Positions 19,555-28,824 of a stretch of DNA of 56,712 nt are shown one piece after another. The notes beneath the pieces were generated by a model that had not been told where the DNA came from, ran no database searches, and saw nothing but the letters and a program-made list of their open reading frames with translations. Origin of the DNA: Kiloniellaceae bacterium (GTDB lineage Bacteria; Pseudomonadota; Alphaproteobacteria; Kiloniellales; J153); NCBI GenBank assembly GCA_021776175.1, contig JAJFGJ010000005.1:1-56712 (forward strand), in the 5' to 3' direction. Each line of letters begins with the position of its first letter. Position 1 is the stretch's first letter. Position numbers and translations under genes: made by a program.

Positions 19555-20687
19555 AATTGGCCGAACTCGATACCCCCACGCTGATCTTGGACCGGCGGCG
19601 GTTGCAAGCGAACATCGCGCGTATAAGCGCGCGGGCCCACGATTTGGGTGTCGATCTGCGGCCGCATATGAAAACCGCCAAGTGTGCCGAAGTCGCGCGC
19701 CTGGCGACAGCGGGACATTCGGGCGGAATTACCGTCTCCACTTTGAAGGAAGCCGAGTACTTCGCCGAGCACGGCTTTAACGATATCGCCTATGCGGTCG
19801 GTATCGCGCCGGCCAAGCTGGCCAGGGTCGCCGCCTTGCATACGCGGGGCGCGCGGGTTTCGGTCGTCACCGACAATATCGACGTGGCGCGAGAGATCGG
19901 CGTGCGCGCGCGCGCCCTGGATGCCAGATTCGAAGTTATGATCGAACTCGATACCGGCGATGGCCGCGCCGGGATCGGGGTCGAGAGCGATGACTTGATC
20001 GCCATAGGCCGGGCCTTGCACGAGGCGCCCGGCGTGGTCTTGCGCGGTGTCTTGACACATGCGGGTCAAACCTACCAAGGCAAAAACATTGACGAGATCG
20101 CGGCGGTCGCCGAGGCCGAGCGCGCGGGCGCGGTGCGCGCGGCGGAACGGCTGCGTGCGGCCGGATTGCCGTGCCCCGTGGTCAGCGTGGGTTCGACCCC
20201 GGCCGCGACCCATGCCCGGAATTTGGGCGGCGTGAACGAACTGCGTCCCGGCGTCTACGTGTTCCAGGATGTCTTTCAAGCGGAGATCGGTTCCTGCGCG
20301 ATGTCCGATGTCGCGGTATCGGTCCTGGCGACCGTCACCGGCCAGCACCCCGAACGCGGCGAGATCGTCATCGACGCGGGTGGCCTCGCGCTCTCGAAGG
20401 ATCGCAGCACCGCCGGCGCGCCGCGCGATGTCGGTTATGGACTGGTTCTGGATTCGGCCTGCGGCGGCAGCTTGCCGGAAATGCATGTGGTTCGCGTGTC
20501 GCAAGAGCATGGGATCGTTAAGGCGGCGTCCGGTGTCTTGCCCTTCGATCGTCTAAAGCCCGGAACCCGGGTTCGCGTCCTGCCCAATCACGCCTGCTTC
20601 ACCGCCGCCGCTTATGACGGCTATCATGCGATCGATGACGCGGCTGAAGACGTCGTTGCCTTCTGGCCCCGAGTGAACGGTTGGTAG
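19551..20687 (+). CDS. D-threonine aldolase/D-serine dehydratase-like PLP enzyme
   Basis: This fold-III PLP enzyme (378 residues) belongs to the alanine-racemase N-terminal/DSD1 group, which cleaves or dehydrates D-hydroxyamino acids. RPHMKTAK carries the Schiff-base lysine K41. The C-terminal domain has the HxC pair (H347, C349) followed by YDGYHAI, typical of the divalent-metal site. It begins inside the stop of the pseudouridine synthase gene. Substrate is uncertain: D-threonine, D-serine or beta-hydroxyaspartate (BhcC-like) are all possible. Confidence 0.85.
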   Translation: MKLAELDTPTLILDRRRLQANIARISARAHDLGVDLRPHMKTAKCAEVARLATAGHSGGITVSTLKEAEYFAEHGFNDIAYAVGIAPAKLARVAALHTRGARVSVVTDNIDVAREIGVRARALDARFEVMIELDTGDGRAGIGVESDDLIAIGRALHEAPGVVLRGVLTHAGQTYQGKNIDEIAAVAEAERAGAVRAAERLRAAGLPCPVVSVGSTPAATHARNLGGVNELRPGVYVFQDVFQAEIGSCAMSDVAVSVLATVTGQHPERGEIVIDAGGLALSKDRSTAGAPRDVGYGLVLDSACGGSLPEMHVVRVSQEHGIVKAASGVLPFDRLKPGTRVRVLPNHACFTAAAYDGYHAIDDAAEDVVAFWPRVNGW

Positions 20688-20692
20688 GCCGG

Positions 20693-21370
20693 GTGAGTCA
20701 TAGTTTTAGCCTGATTGTTTTCGATTACGACGGCACCGTGGTCGACAGCCAGCACATGATCGTACGCGCCATGTCCGAAGCCTTCACCGCCGCCGGCCTG
20801 GATCCGCCGGACGCCCAGGATGTGCGGCGCGGAGTTGGCTTGTCGTTAGAGCAAGCCTGCGCGATTCTTTTACCCGACCCGGATGATGCCGCCATGGCCG
20901 CGCGTGTCGCCGCCGGCTACCGCGAGGCCGCCTTTGCGCTACGCACGGGCCCAGATCACTATGAACCTTTATTCCCAGGTGTACGGGAGGTTCTAATGCA
21001 GCTCGACCAAGGCGAGGTTCTTCTCGGCATCGCGACCGGTAAATCCCAACGCGGCCTCTTGGCCAGCTTGGAGCGTCATGGGCTTCGACGCCATTTCACG
21101 ACCTTGCAGACTGCGGACATGGCCGCCGGCAAGCCCCATCCCGAGATGCTGCACCGGGCCATGAGCGACGCCGGCGCGGCGCCTCATGAAACCGTGCTGA
21201 TCGGAGATACGAGTTTCGATATGGAGATGGCCGGCAACGCCGGCGTGACCGCGGTCGGCGTGGCCTGGGGCTATCATGAGACCGGTGAGTTGCGCCAGGC
21301 CGGCGCGGCGGCCATCGTGGAGTCCTTCGAGGCGCTGCCCACCGCCCTTGCCACACTTCCGGCTAAGTAA
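20693..21370 (+). CDS. HAD-superfamily phosphatase (phosphoglycolate-phosphatase-like)
   Basis: The protein has the HAD nucleophile motif FDYDGTVVDS (D11 and D13), a helical cap, motif II around IATGKSQ, a lysine in GKPHPEM, and the acidic motif IGDTSFDMEMA. This fits Gph-type phosphatases acting on 2-phosphoglycolate or other small phosphoesters. I use the GTG at 20693; a TTG at 20681 overlapping the previous gene is possible. It is followed after 8 nt by the AsmA gene. Confidence 0.85.
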   Translation: MSHSFSLIVFDYDGTVVDSQHMIVRAMSEAFTAAGLDPPDAQDVRRGVGLSLEQACAILLPDPDDAAMAARVAAGYREAAFALRTGPDHYEPLFPGVREVLMQLDQGEVLLGIATGKSQRGLLASLERHGLRRHFTTLQTADMAAGKPHPEMLHRAMSDAGAAPHETVLIGDTSFDMEMAGNAGVTAVGVAWGYHETGELRQAGAAAIVESFEALPTALATLPAK

Positions 21371-21378
21371 GTCAGAGC

Positions 21379-23334
21379 GTGAAAATCAGAATCAAATGGG
21401 TATTGATGACGCTGGTGGCGATCCTAGTGGGCGCCAGTGTGACCGTCTATGCCGTCCTGACATCGCTCGATTTCGACGATCTTCGCGGCGTGATCGAGGC
21501 GCAGGCCAAGGCGGCGACGGGGCGAAGCCTTGGGATCTCGGGACCGATGGATCTTGAGGTTTCCCTATCGCCGACCCTTACAATCGAGAACGTCACCTTT
21601 GGGAACGCGGAATGGGGGACTTGGCCCGAGTTGTTTTCGGCCCGCCGTCTCGAGGTCGAGGTTGAACTCCTGCCCTTACTTTCCGGGGTCATCCTGGTGC
21701 GCCGCTTGGTCGCGGTAGAACCGGTGGTGCTCTTGGAAACCAACGCGCAAGGGCAGGGGAACTGGGTCATCGAAGGCTCCGGCACGGACACCGGCGGGCC
21801 GGGCACGATTCCCGCCTTTCACCGTATCGATATTCGAGATGGCCGCGCCATCTATCGCGATGGACGCAGCGGGCGAGAATTTCTTGTCAGCCTGCGGAGC
21901 CTGAATGCGCGCGCCGAAACCCCCGCCAGTCCGTCCCACGTGTCCTTAGAGGGTGTTTACAACGGCATTGGCCTCGTCGCCGAGGGGACCTTGGGTTCAA
22001 GAGATGAGCTCCTGAGCGGTGAGCGCTTTCCGCTCGACCTCATGATCGAGGCGGGAGAAACGTCCCTGAAGGCCAAGGGATCGATCGGCAATCTGGCGGC
22101 GGCCGAAGGAGTCGACTTGCGGGTGGACTTCAGCGGCACGCGCCTCTCCGACCTCGGCGCCTTGGTCGGCGAGGAGCTGCCATCCCTGGGACCGTACAAC
22201 CTGACAGGGCGCTTGGGCGATACCAAGGACGGTATCGAGATCCATGGGTTTTCCCTGACCCTGGGCGCCAGCAAGATGGCCGGCGATGCCACGATTGCCT
22301 TTACCGGGGACCGGCCCGCGATAACGGCGAAACTGAAGGCCGAAACCCTGGATTTAAACGACTTCACAGAATCGGATGGCGGCGCGGCCGAGCAGGAGGG
22401 CGAGCCCGAAAGCGGCCGTGTATTCTCCAACCGGCCCTTGCCCGTGACGGTCCTCCAAGCCTTGGATGCCTTTGTGATACTGAGCGCCGAGCAGGCACGA
22501 TTCGATGACAAGACCATGGTGTCGGACTTATCCCTTGTCCTTGAGTTGGAACAGGGGCGCCTCGATGTGCTGGATTTAGAGGCCGGATATTCGGGCGGCA
22601 CCCTAAGCGGCAAGATAGCCTTCGATACCGCTCCCGCCGATCCGTCTCTCGGTCTCGACCTCCGCGTCACGGGATTCGATTACGGGCACTTTCTGCAGGG
22701 CAGGGATATAACCGACGGGGTTGTTGGAAAATTGGATGCGGAAGCCAAGCTGAGCGCGCTTGGCGACTCGGTTCGTGCTTGGGCGGGAAGCCTGAAAGGC
22801 CGGGTCGAAATTACCGGTGGCGAGGGGCGTGTCCGCAGCGATCTCCTGGGAGCCGGCGGCGCCGGTCTGGCCGATGTGTTTTCGGCTTGGCGCGAGGGCG
22901 AGGACGACTTGAAGCTGAACTGCGTGGTGATGCGCCTGCCCATCGAGGGCGGCGTGGCGCAGGCCGATGCCGTGCTCATAGACACTGCCGCCGTCACCGT
23001 CAGCGTGAGCGGCGAGGTAAACCTTGGCGAGGAGTCGCTCGATCTGAAGGTGACGCCTCAGGCTAAGCACACAAGCCTCATGAGCTTGGCGGTGCCGCTC
23101 CGGGTTGGCGGAACGATCCTTGAGCCCAGCGTTGGCCCCGACCCCCTGGGGACCGTCCTGGGGGCGGCCAAGATCGCCGGCATGTTCATTAATCCCTTGG
23201 TCGCGGGCGCCGTGATTGTCTTGGAGTCGGAGGCTTCGGACCAAAACCCCTGCCTCGCGGCGATCGATCCCGAGGCGGCCGCGAAACAGCGCGCCGCGCC
23301 GGGCGATGACGATGAGAACATCACACCCAAATAA
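21379..23334 (+). CDS. AsmA-family envelope protein
   Basis: A single N-terminal membrane helix (residues about 7-27, VLMTLVAILVGASVTVYAV) anchors a large periplasmic region with repeated beta strands. The segment LGISGPMDLEVSLSPTLTIENVTFGNAEW is the AsmA signature near the N-terminus, and the C-terminal half resembles AsmA_2. AsmA relatives are linked to outer-membrane biogenesis and lipid transport between membranes. It is 651 residues with a GTG start 8 nt after the HAD gene. The precise role here is unknown. Confidence 0.9.
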   Translation: MKIRIKWVLMTLVAILVGASVTVYAVLTSLDFDDLRGVIEAQAKAATGRSLGISGPMDLEVSLSPTLTIENVTFGNAEWGTWPELFSARRLEVEVELLPLLSGVILVRRLVAVEPVVLLETNAQGQGNWVIEGSGTDTGGPGTIPAFHRIDIRDGRAIYRDGRSGREFLVSLRSLNARAETPASPSHVSLEGVYNGIGLVAEGTLGSRDELLSGERFPLDLMIEAGETSLKAKGSIGNLAAAEGVDLRVDFSGTRLSDLGALVGEELPSLGPYNLTGRLGDTKDGIEIHGFSLTLGASKMAGDATIAFTGDRPAITAKLKAETLDLNDFTESDGGAAEQEGEPESGRVFSNRPLPVTVLQALDAFVILSAEQARFDDKTMVSDLSLVLELEQGRLDVLDLEAGYSGGTLSGKIAFDTAPADPSLGLDLRVTGFDYGHFLQGRDITDGVVGKLDAEAKLSALGDSVRAWAGSLKGRVEITGGEGRVRSDLLGAGGAGLADVFSAWREGEDDLKLNCVVMRLPIEGGVAQADAVLIDTAAVTVSVSGEVNLGEESLDLKVTPQAKHTSLMSLAVPLRVGGTILEPSVGPDPLGTVLGAAKIAGMFINPLVAGAVIVLESEASDQNPCLAAIDPEAAAKQRAAPGDDDENITPK

Positions 23335-23385
23335 CGAAACGCCTTTAACGATTGAATGGGGTAAGCCACCTTGTCCCCCGCCAAG

Positions 23386-24087
23386 ATGAAGCGCTTTTAC
23401 AGCACGGTCGCGGTCCAGGGCGATGCCAATATCGGCGGCTTTGGCGTGACCCTCGATGGCCGCCCGGTCCGCACGCCCGCCAAGGCACTTCTTCGTGTGC
23501 CTAGCCGCGGCTTCGCCGATGCTGTCGCCGCCGAGTGGTCGGAACAAGGCGAGGAGATCGACCCAGGCGTCATGGCGCTAACCACTTTGGCTTGTACCGC
23601 CATCGACCTGGTAAGCGTCAAGCGGCCCCAAGTCGTCCAAGAGGTCGCGGCCTTCGGCGGACACGATTTGCTGTGTTATCGGGTAGAGACTCCGGCCGAC
23701 CTGGCTGCGCGTCAGAACGCGGCGTGGCAGCCGCTTCTCGACTGGGCCGCCTTGAATCTAGATGCCCCCCTTAAGGTCACTTACGGCATGGTTTCCGTGG
23801 CGCAGCCGCCCGCGGCCCTGGAGAGTTTGCACCGTGCCGTCGAAAGCCTGGATGCTTTCGACCTCGCCGCGCTGAGTTGCGCGGTCAATGCGGCCGGCTC
23901 GCTGGTGATCGGACTCGCCCTGCGCGTTGGCCGCGTCGATGCCGCCCAAGCCTTGGAGGCGGCGCAGATCGACGAAGCCTATCAGTTGGAACGCTGGGGC
24001 CAAGATCCCGATACCGCGCGGCGGCGTGACGGTATCGCGGCAGATCTGGCCGCCGCCGCGCGGGCGTTCGAGGCCTTGCGTTCCTAG
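23386..24087 (+). CDS. ATP12-family F1-ATPase assembly chaperone
   Basis: ATP12 proteins bind the F1 alpha subunit during ATP synthase assembly and are found in alphaproteobacteria and mitochondria. Recognisable segments are MKRFYSTVAV, GFGVTLDGRPVRTPAKALL, VAAEWSEQGEEIDP, and the C-terminal EAYQLERWGQDPD. I use the ATG at 23386; a TTG at 23371 would add five residues. The stop codon shares the four bases CTAG with the stop of the convergent coiled-coil gene. Confidence 0.92.
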   Translation: MKRFYSTVAVQGDANIGGFGVTLDGRPVRTPAKALLRVPSRGFADAVAAEWSEQGEEIDPGVMALTTLACTAIDLVSVKRPQVVQEVAAFGGHDLLCYRVETPADLAARQNAAWQPLLDWAALNLDAPLKVTYGMVSVAQPPAALESLHRAVESLDAFDLAALSCAVNAAGSLVIGLALRVGRVDAAQALEAAQIDEAYQLERWGQDPDTARRRDGIAADLAAAARAFEALRS

Positions 24088-25295
24088 GCGGCCGCGGCCT
24101 TTCCCTGCCGCCGCCACATAACGAAGGCACCGGCCAGGGCGAGAACCAGAAGCAGCGCCATCGTCGTGCGCTGGGTTTCCAGCGAGCCGACCGTGCCCCG
24201 ATATCCCTCTATATCGGCCGAAAGCGTGCCGATCTTACTTCGCGCTTCGTCCAGGCCGGTCTGGAGGCCGGCGGCTTCGTCCTGAGCGGTCTTTAGCGTG
24301 GCATCGAACCCGGATAGAGCCTTTGTCTTCCCCGCGACTTCGGCTTCTAGCGCCGCGATCCTGGTTTCGCTTTCCTTGGTTTGGGCAGCCAGGGCGCTAT
24401 CTTTTAGCGCGCCATCGCTCTCAAGAGAGGCAAGGCGCGTCAGGGACGCTCCCAGCTTATCTTCCAAACTGCCTATGGCTTCGCCCTTTTCACCCAGGAC
24501 GCTGGTCAGGGCGGCTAGTTCCGCCGATTTTTGGGCGACATTCGCTTTGAGGGATGCCGCCAAGCTGCTGGCACTCGATAATTTCCCGGTCAAATCGCCG
24601 AGCAGACCGCTTTTGCCGTCGAGTTGCGATTGAAGGCTGGCGAGTAGACCGTCTTTTTCCCCCAGTTGGGACTGAAGGCCGGACAACAGCCCATCTTTAT
24701 CGGCCAACTGGTTTTGGAGGCCGGACAATAAGCCGTCTTTCACGCTTAGCTGGCTTTGGAGCCCGGAGAGGAGGCCGTCCTTGGCACTCAGTTGGCCTTG
24801 CAGGCCCGACAGCAGTCCGTCCTTCTCGCTCAACTGGCTCTGTAAGCCGGAAAGGAGGCCATCTTTTTCGCTTAGTTGGCCCTGCAACCCGGCGAGCAAT
24901 CCATCTTTTTCACTAAGCTGGCCTTGCAGGCCCGACAATAATCCGTCCTTTTCGGAAAGCTGGCCCTGGAGCGAGCCTATGAGGCCCTCTTGTTGGCCCA
25001 ACTGGCCTTCCAGGCCCGAGATCGCGGTATCTTTTTGGCCCAGTTGATCCTGCAAGGCTTGGATGTCGATTCCGCCCGCCGTTGGCAGGCTGGGACTGAC
25101 CGCTTGAGCCACGGGCGGCGTTTCAACCGCGCTCGGGGCCGGGACTGGGGCTACAATGGAGGGCGCCTTGCCATCGCTTTCGGGCACCAGCAATTTAAGA
25201 AGATTGCTCTGCGCGGACGCGGCCGCTGGCGCGTAGGCGGCGAAGGCCGCCACGATGATCGGCGCGAGCGCCCGAACTGTCTTGCTTCTAGTCAT
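24084..25295 (-). CDS. Secreted coiled-coil repeat protein with C-terminal membrane anchor
   Basis: I do not recognise the family. From the ATG at 25295, behind GGGAGG, it has a signal peptide (residues 1 to about 28, ending AAASAQ) and a Pro/Ala-rich linker. Residues 84-237 hold eleven 14-residue repeats of the type QLSEKDGLLSGLQG, two heptads each, followed by a degenerate twelfth copy. More coiled coil runs to about residue 375. One membrane helix (MALLLVLALAGAFVMW) is followed by RRQGKAAAA. The layout suggests a long periplasmic rod fixed in the inner membrane at its C-terminus. Upstream in-frame codons lack a ribosome site and are not used. Confidence 0.85.
   Translation of the reverse strand: MTRSKTVRALAPIIVAAFAAYAPAAASAQSNLLKLLVPESDGKAPSIVAPVPAPSAVETPPVAQAVSPSLPTAGGIDIQALQDQLGQKDTAISGLEGQLGQQEGLIGSLQGQLSEKDGLLSGLQGQLSEKDGLLAGLQGQLSEKDGLLSGLQSQLSEKDGLLSGLQGQLSAKDGLLSGLQSQLSVKDGLLSGLQNQLADKDGLLSGLQSQLGEKDGLLASLQSQLDGKSGLLGDLTGKLSSASSLAASLKANVAQKSAELAALTSVLGEKGEAIGSLEDKLGASLTRLASLESDGALKDSALAAQTKESETRIAALEAEVAGKTKALSGFDATLKTAQDEAAGLQTGLDEARSKIGTLSADIEGYRGTVGSLETQRTTMALLLVLALAGAFVMWRRQGKAAAA
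24585..25046 (-). repeat. Eleven tandem 42-nt coding repeats
   Basis: Each unit encodes 14 residues of consensus QLSEKDGLLSGLQG. The copies in the middle are nearly identical at protein level but differ at synonymous positions, so selection acts on the protein. Unit number could change by slippage or recombination. There are no spacers, so this is not a CRISPR array. Confidence 0.9.
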
Positions 25296-25506
25296 GATCT
25301 CGTCCTCCCTGTCGCACGGGTCCGCTAAATATAGGTACAAGCATGTCCCGAGCCGGAAACCATAGCACGTTCTCCGGCCAAGGCGAGGCGGCCGGGCCGC
25401 CGTGAGACAGACTCCGCCCCCATGGTTGGCTGCTGGCCCCCACGAGGTCCGCGTGCTATCTGCATAAACGCCGAATATCCGCCGATTCAAAAGACGGGGA
25501 GCCGAG

Positions 25507-27039
<1,533 letters not shown>

Positions 27040-27043
27040 GGGC

Positions 27044-28048
27044 TTAGCCCAGAGGGCGGCCGGTCAGGGGATAGCTGGGGTCGTTGTAGCCGTGGGTCGA
27101 GGCATGTCCGGGCGTCACCATGGCATCGATGAAGTCCTCGTCCTCGGGCGTTAGCTTATGCGCCAGGGCGCCTAGATATTCGTCCCAATGCGCCAGGGTG
27201 CGCGGACCGGCCAGAACCGAGGTCACGATGGGGTTGGCCAGGACCCAGTTGAGCGCGAACTGGCCGGCGGTCATGCCGCGTGCCTCGGCATGGGCCTTGA
27301 TCCGCTGAGCATGCTCCAGGGATTCCCGGCGGAACTCGGTCTCCATCATGCGTTTGTCCTGGCGCGCGACGCGGCTTTCCCCCTTGGGCTTCGCGCCCGG
27401 CAGGTACTTTCCGGTCAGCACTCCGCGCGCCAGCGGGCTATAAGGCACGACGCCAAGCCCGAAATGCGCGCAGGCCGGCAGGACATCCACCTCCGGCACC
27501 CGGTTCATGGCATTGTAGTAGGGCTGCGAGACGACCGGGCCCGCCATGCCCATGGCTTCGCAAAGCCGCGCGACGTTGGCATGTTCCCAGCCGCGATAGT
27601 TGCTGATACCGAAGTGACGCGCCTTGCCGGCGGCGACGATGTCGCCGATCGCGCCCAGGGTTTCCTCCAGGGGTGTCGCGTGATCGGGCTTGTGAAGGTA
27701 GTAGATATCCACGTAGTCGGTTTTCAGCCGCGCCAGGCTGTCGTCGATCGCGCGCATCAACCACTTGCGCCCTAAACCGCCCATGTTGGGGCCATCGCCC
27801 ATGACGTTGCCGGCCTTGGTTGCCAGGACCCAGGCATCGCGGTCCTTGTTCAAGAGCTTACCCGTCATGACCTCGGACCCGCCCTTGGAATAGGCGTCCG
27901 CCGTGTCGATGAAGTTGATGCCAGCCTCGCGCGCCTTGGCGACGATGCGCCCCGCGGCCTTCTCATCGGTACGGTCGGCAAACATCATGGTGCCGAGGCA
28001 AATCGGCGAGACGTGAAGGCCGCTACGGCCGAGTCTGCGCGTGTTCAT
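27044..28048 (-). CDS. Aldo/keto reductase
   Basis: This NAD(P)H-dependent (beta/alpha)8-barrel oxidoreductase has 334 residues. The catalytic tetrad is visible as the Asp of FIDTADAYS, the Tyr of DAYSKGGSE, the Lys of LATKAG and the His of YYLHKPD. The C-terminal nucleotide-binding part includes VLAGPRTLAHWDE. It lies 21 nt downstream of the GntR regulator gene, so it probably shares its operon. The stop is 4 nt from that of the convergent pccB gene. The substrate is not predictable. Confidence 0.9.
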   Translation of the reverse strand: MNTRRLGRSGLHVSPICLGTMMFADRTDEKAAGRIVAKAREAGINFIDTADAYSKGGSEVMTGKLLNKDRDAWVLATKAGNVMGDGPNMGGLGRKWLMRAIDDSLARLKTDYVDIYYLHKPDHATPLEETLGAIGDIVAAGKARHFGISNYRGWEHANVARLCEAMGMAGPVVSQPYYNAMNRVPEVDVLPACAHFGLGVVPYSPLARGVLTGKYLPGAKPKGESRVARQDKRMMETEFRRESLEHAQRIKAHAEARGMTAGQFALNWVLANPIVTSVLAGPRTLAHWDEYLGALAHKLTPEDEDFIDAMVTPGHASTHGYNDPSYPLTGRPLG

Positions 28049-28069
28049 GGGTTCTTCTCTCTTGGTATT

Positions 28070-28810
28070 TTAAATCTGGTCGTTTGAATTCGCGGAGACC
28101 GCATTAGCCTCAGCTTCGAGCGACTCCTTGACTGTCGCGCACTTGTTTTGCAGATGCATTTTCAGAATGTGGGCCAGGCGGGGGCCGTCGCGCTGGGCCA
28201 GGGCGTCCAGGATTGTTTCGTGTTCTTCCACCGCTTGGCTCCAACGCGACTGGGTCATGTTGGCGACATAGCGGGCGCGGCGTACCCGCCCGGCCAGACC
28301 AGCGTACATTCGCGTCAGAGTCGAATTTCCCGCGATTTCTAAAATGCGCTCGTGAATCTTTTGGTTGAGATGGAAGTATTCGGGCAGTTCACGGCGCGTG
28401 TAATGGAGCACCATTTGGTAGTGCAGGGCTCTGATTTCCGCGATCTCCTCATCCGTGATGCGAGCGCAGGTGAGTTCTCCGGCCAGGGCTTCCAAGGCCC
28501 CCATGACCGGGAACATCTCGTCGATATCGGCCGTGGTCAGAGCGGTCACCTGGGCGCCGCGATTTGGCAGGAGCGCGATCAGCCCTTCCGAGGCAAGGAC
28601 CTTGAGCGCCTCGCGCAGTGGCGTCCTCGAGACCCCGAAACGCGCGCAGAGATCGCGTTCGGGCACCCGGATGCCCGGTTCCAGCGCCCCCTCGACGATC
28701 ATGTCGCGCAGACGGCCCACCACCTCGTCGTGCAAGGTGGCGCGGGGGATAGGCGTTGCCGCTGGGACCGCCGCTTCGCCGGGTTGCTGGTTCAGGTTCA
28801 CATCTTCCAT
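28070..28810 (-). CDS. GntR-family regulator, FadR/VanR (FCD) type
   Basis: The winged helix (about residues 25-90) has LHDEVVGRLRDMIVEGALEPG and RFGVSRTPLREALKVLASEGLI. The C-terminal FCD domain has the metal/ligand region with HLNQKIHERILEIAGN and EEHETILDALAQRD. FCD regulators usually respond to small carboxylic acids. It is placed between the oxidase and the reductase genes, so it probably controls this divergent metabolic locus. The 246-residue length is normal. Confidence 0.93.
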   Translation of the reverse strand: MEDVNLNQQPGEAAVPAATPIPRATLHDEVVGRLRDMIVEGALEPGIRVPERDLCARFGVSRTPLREALKVLASEGLIALLPNRGAQVTALTTADIDEMFPVMGALEALAGELTCARITDEEIAEIRALHYQMVLHYTRRELPEYFHLNQKIHERILEIAGNSTLTRMYAGLAGRVRRARYVANMTQSRWSQAVEEHETILDALAQRDGPRLAHILKMHLQNKCATVKESLEAEANAVSANSNDQI

Positions 28811-28824
28811 GTTTCTCGGCTCCG

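Noticed and set aside
24585..25046. Regular tandem repeats resembling a CRISPR array
   Set aside because: The 42-nt units are contiguous with no spacers and encode an in-frame coiled coil with synonymous variation; no cas genes are present.
24781..25047. Repetitive open frame on the plus strand opposite the coiled-coil gene
   Set aside because: It is the mirror of the 42-nt repeats, rich in Trp, Pro and Ser, without a ribosome site or known family.
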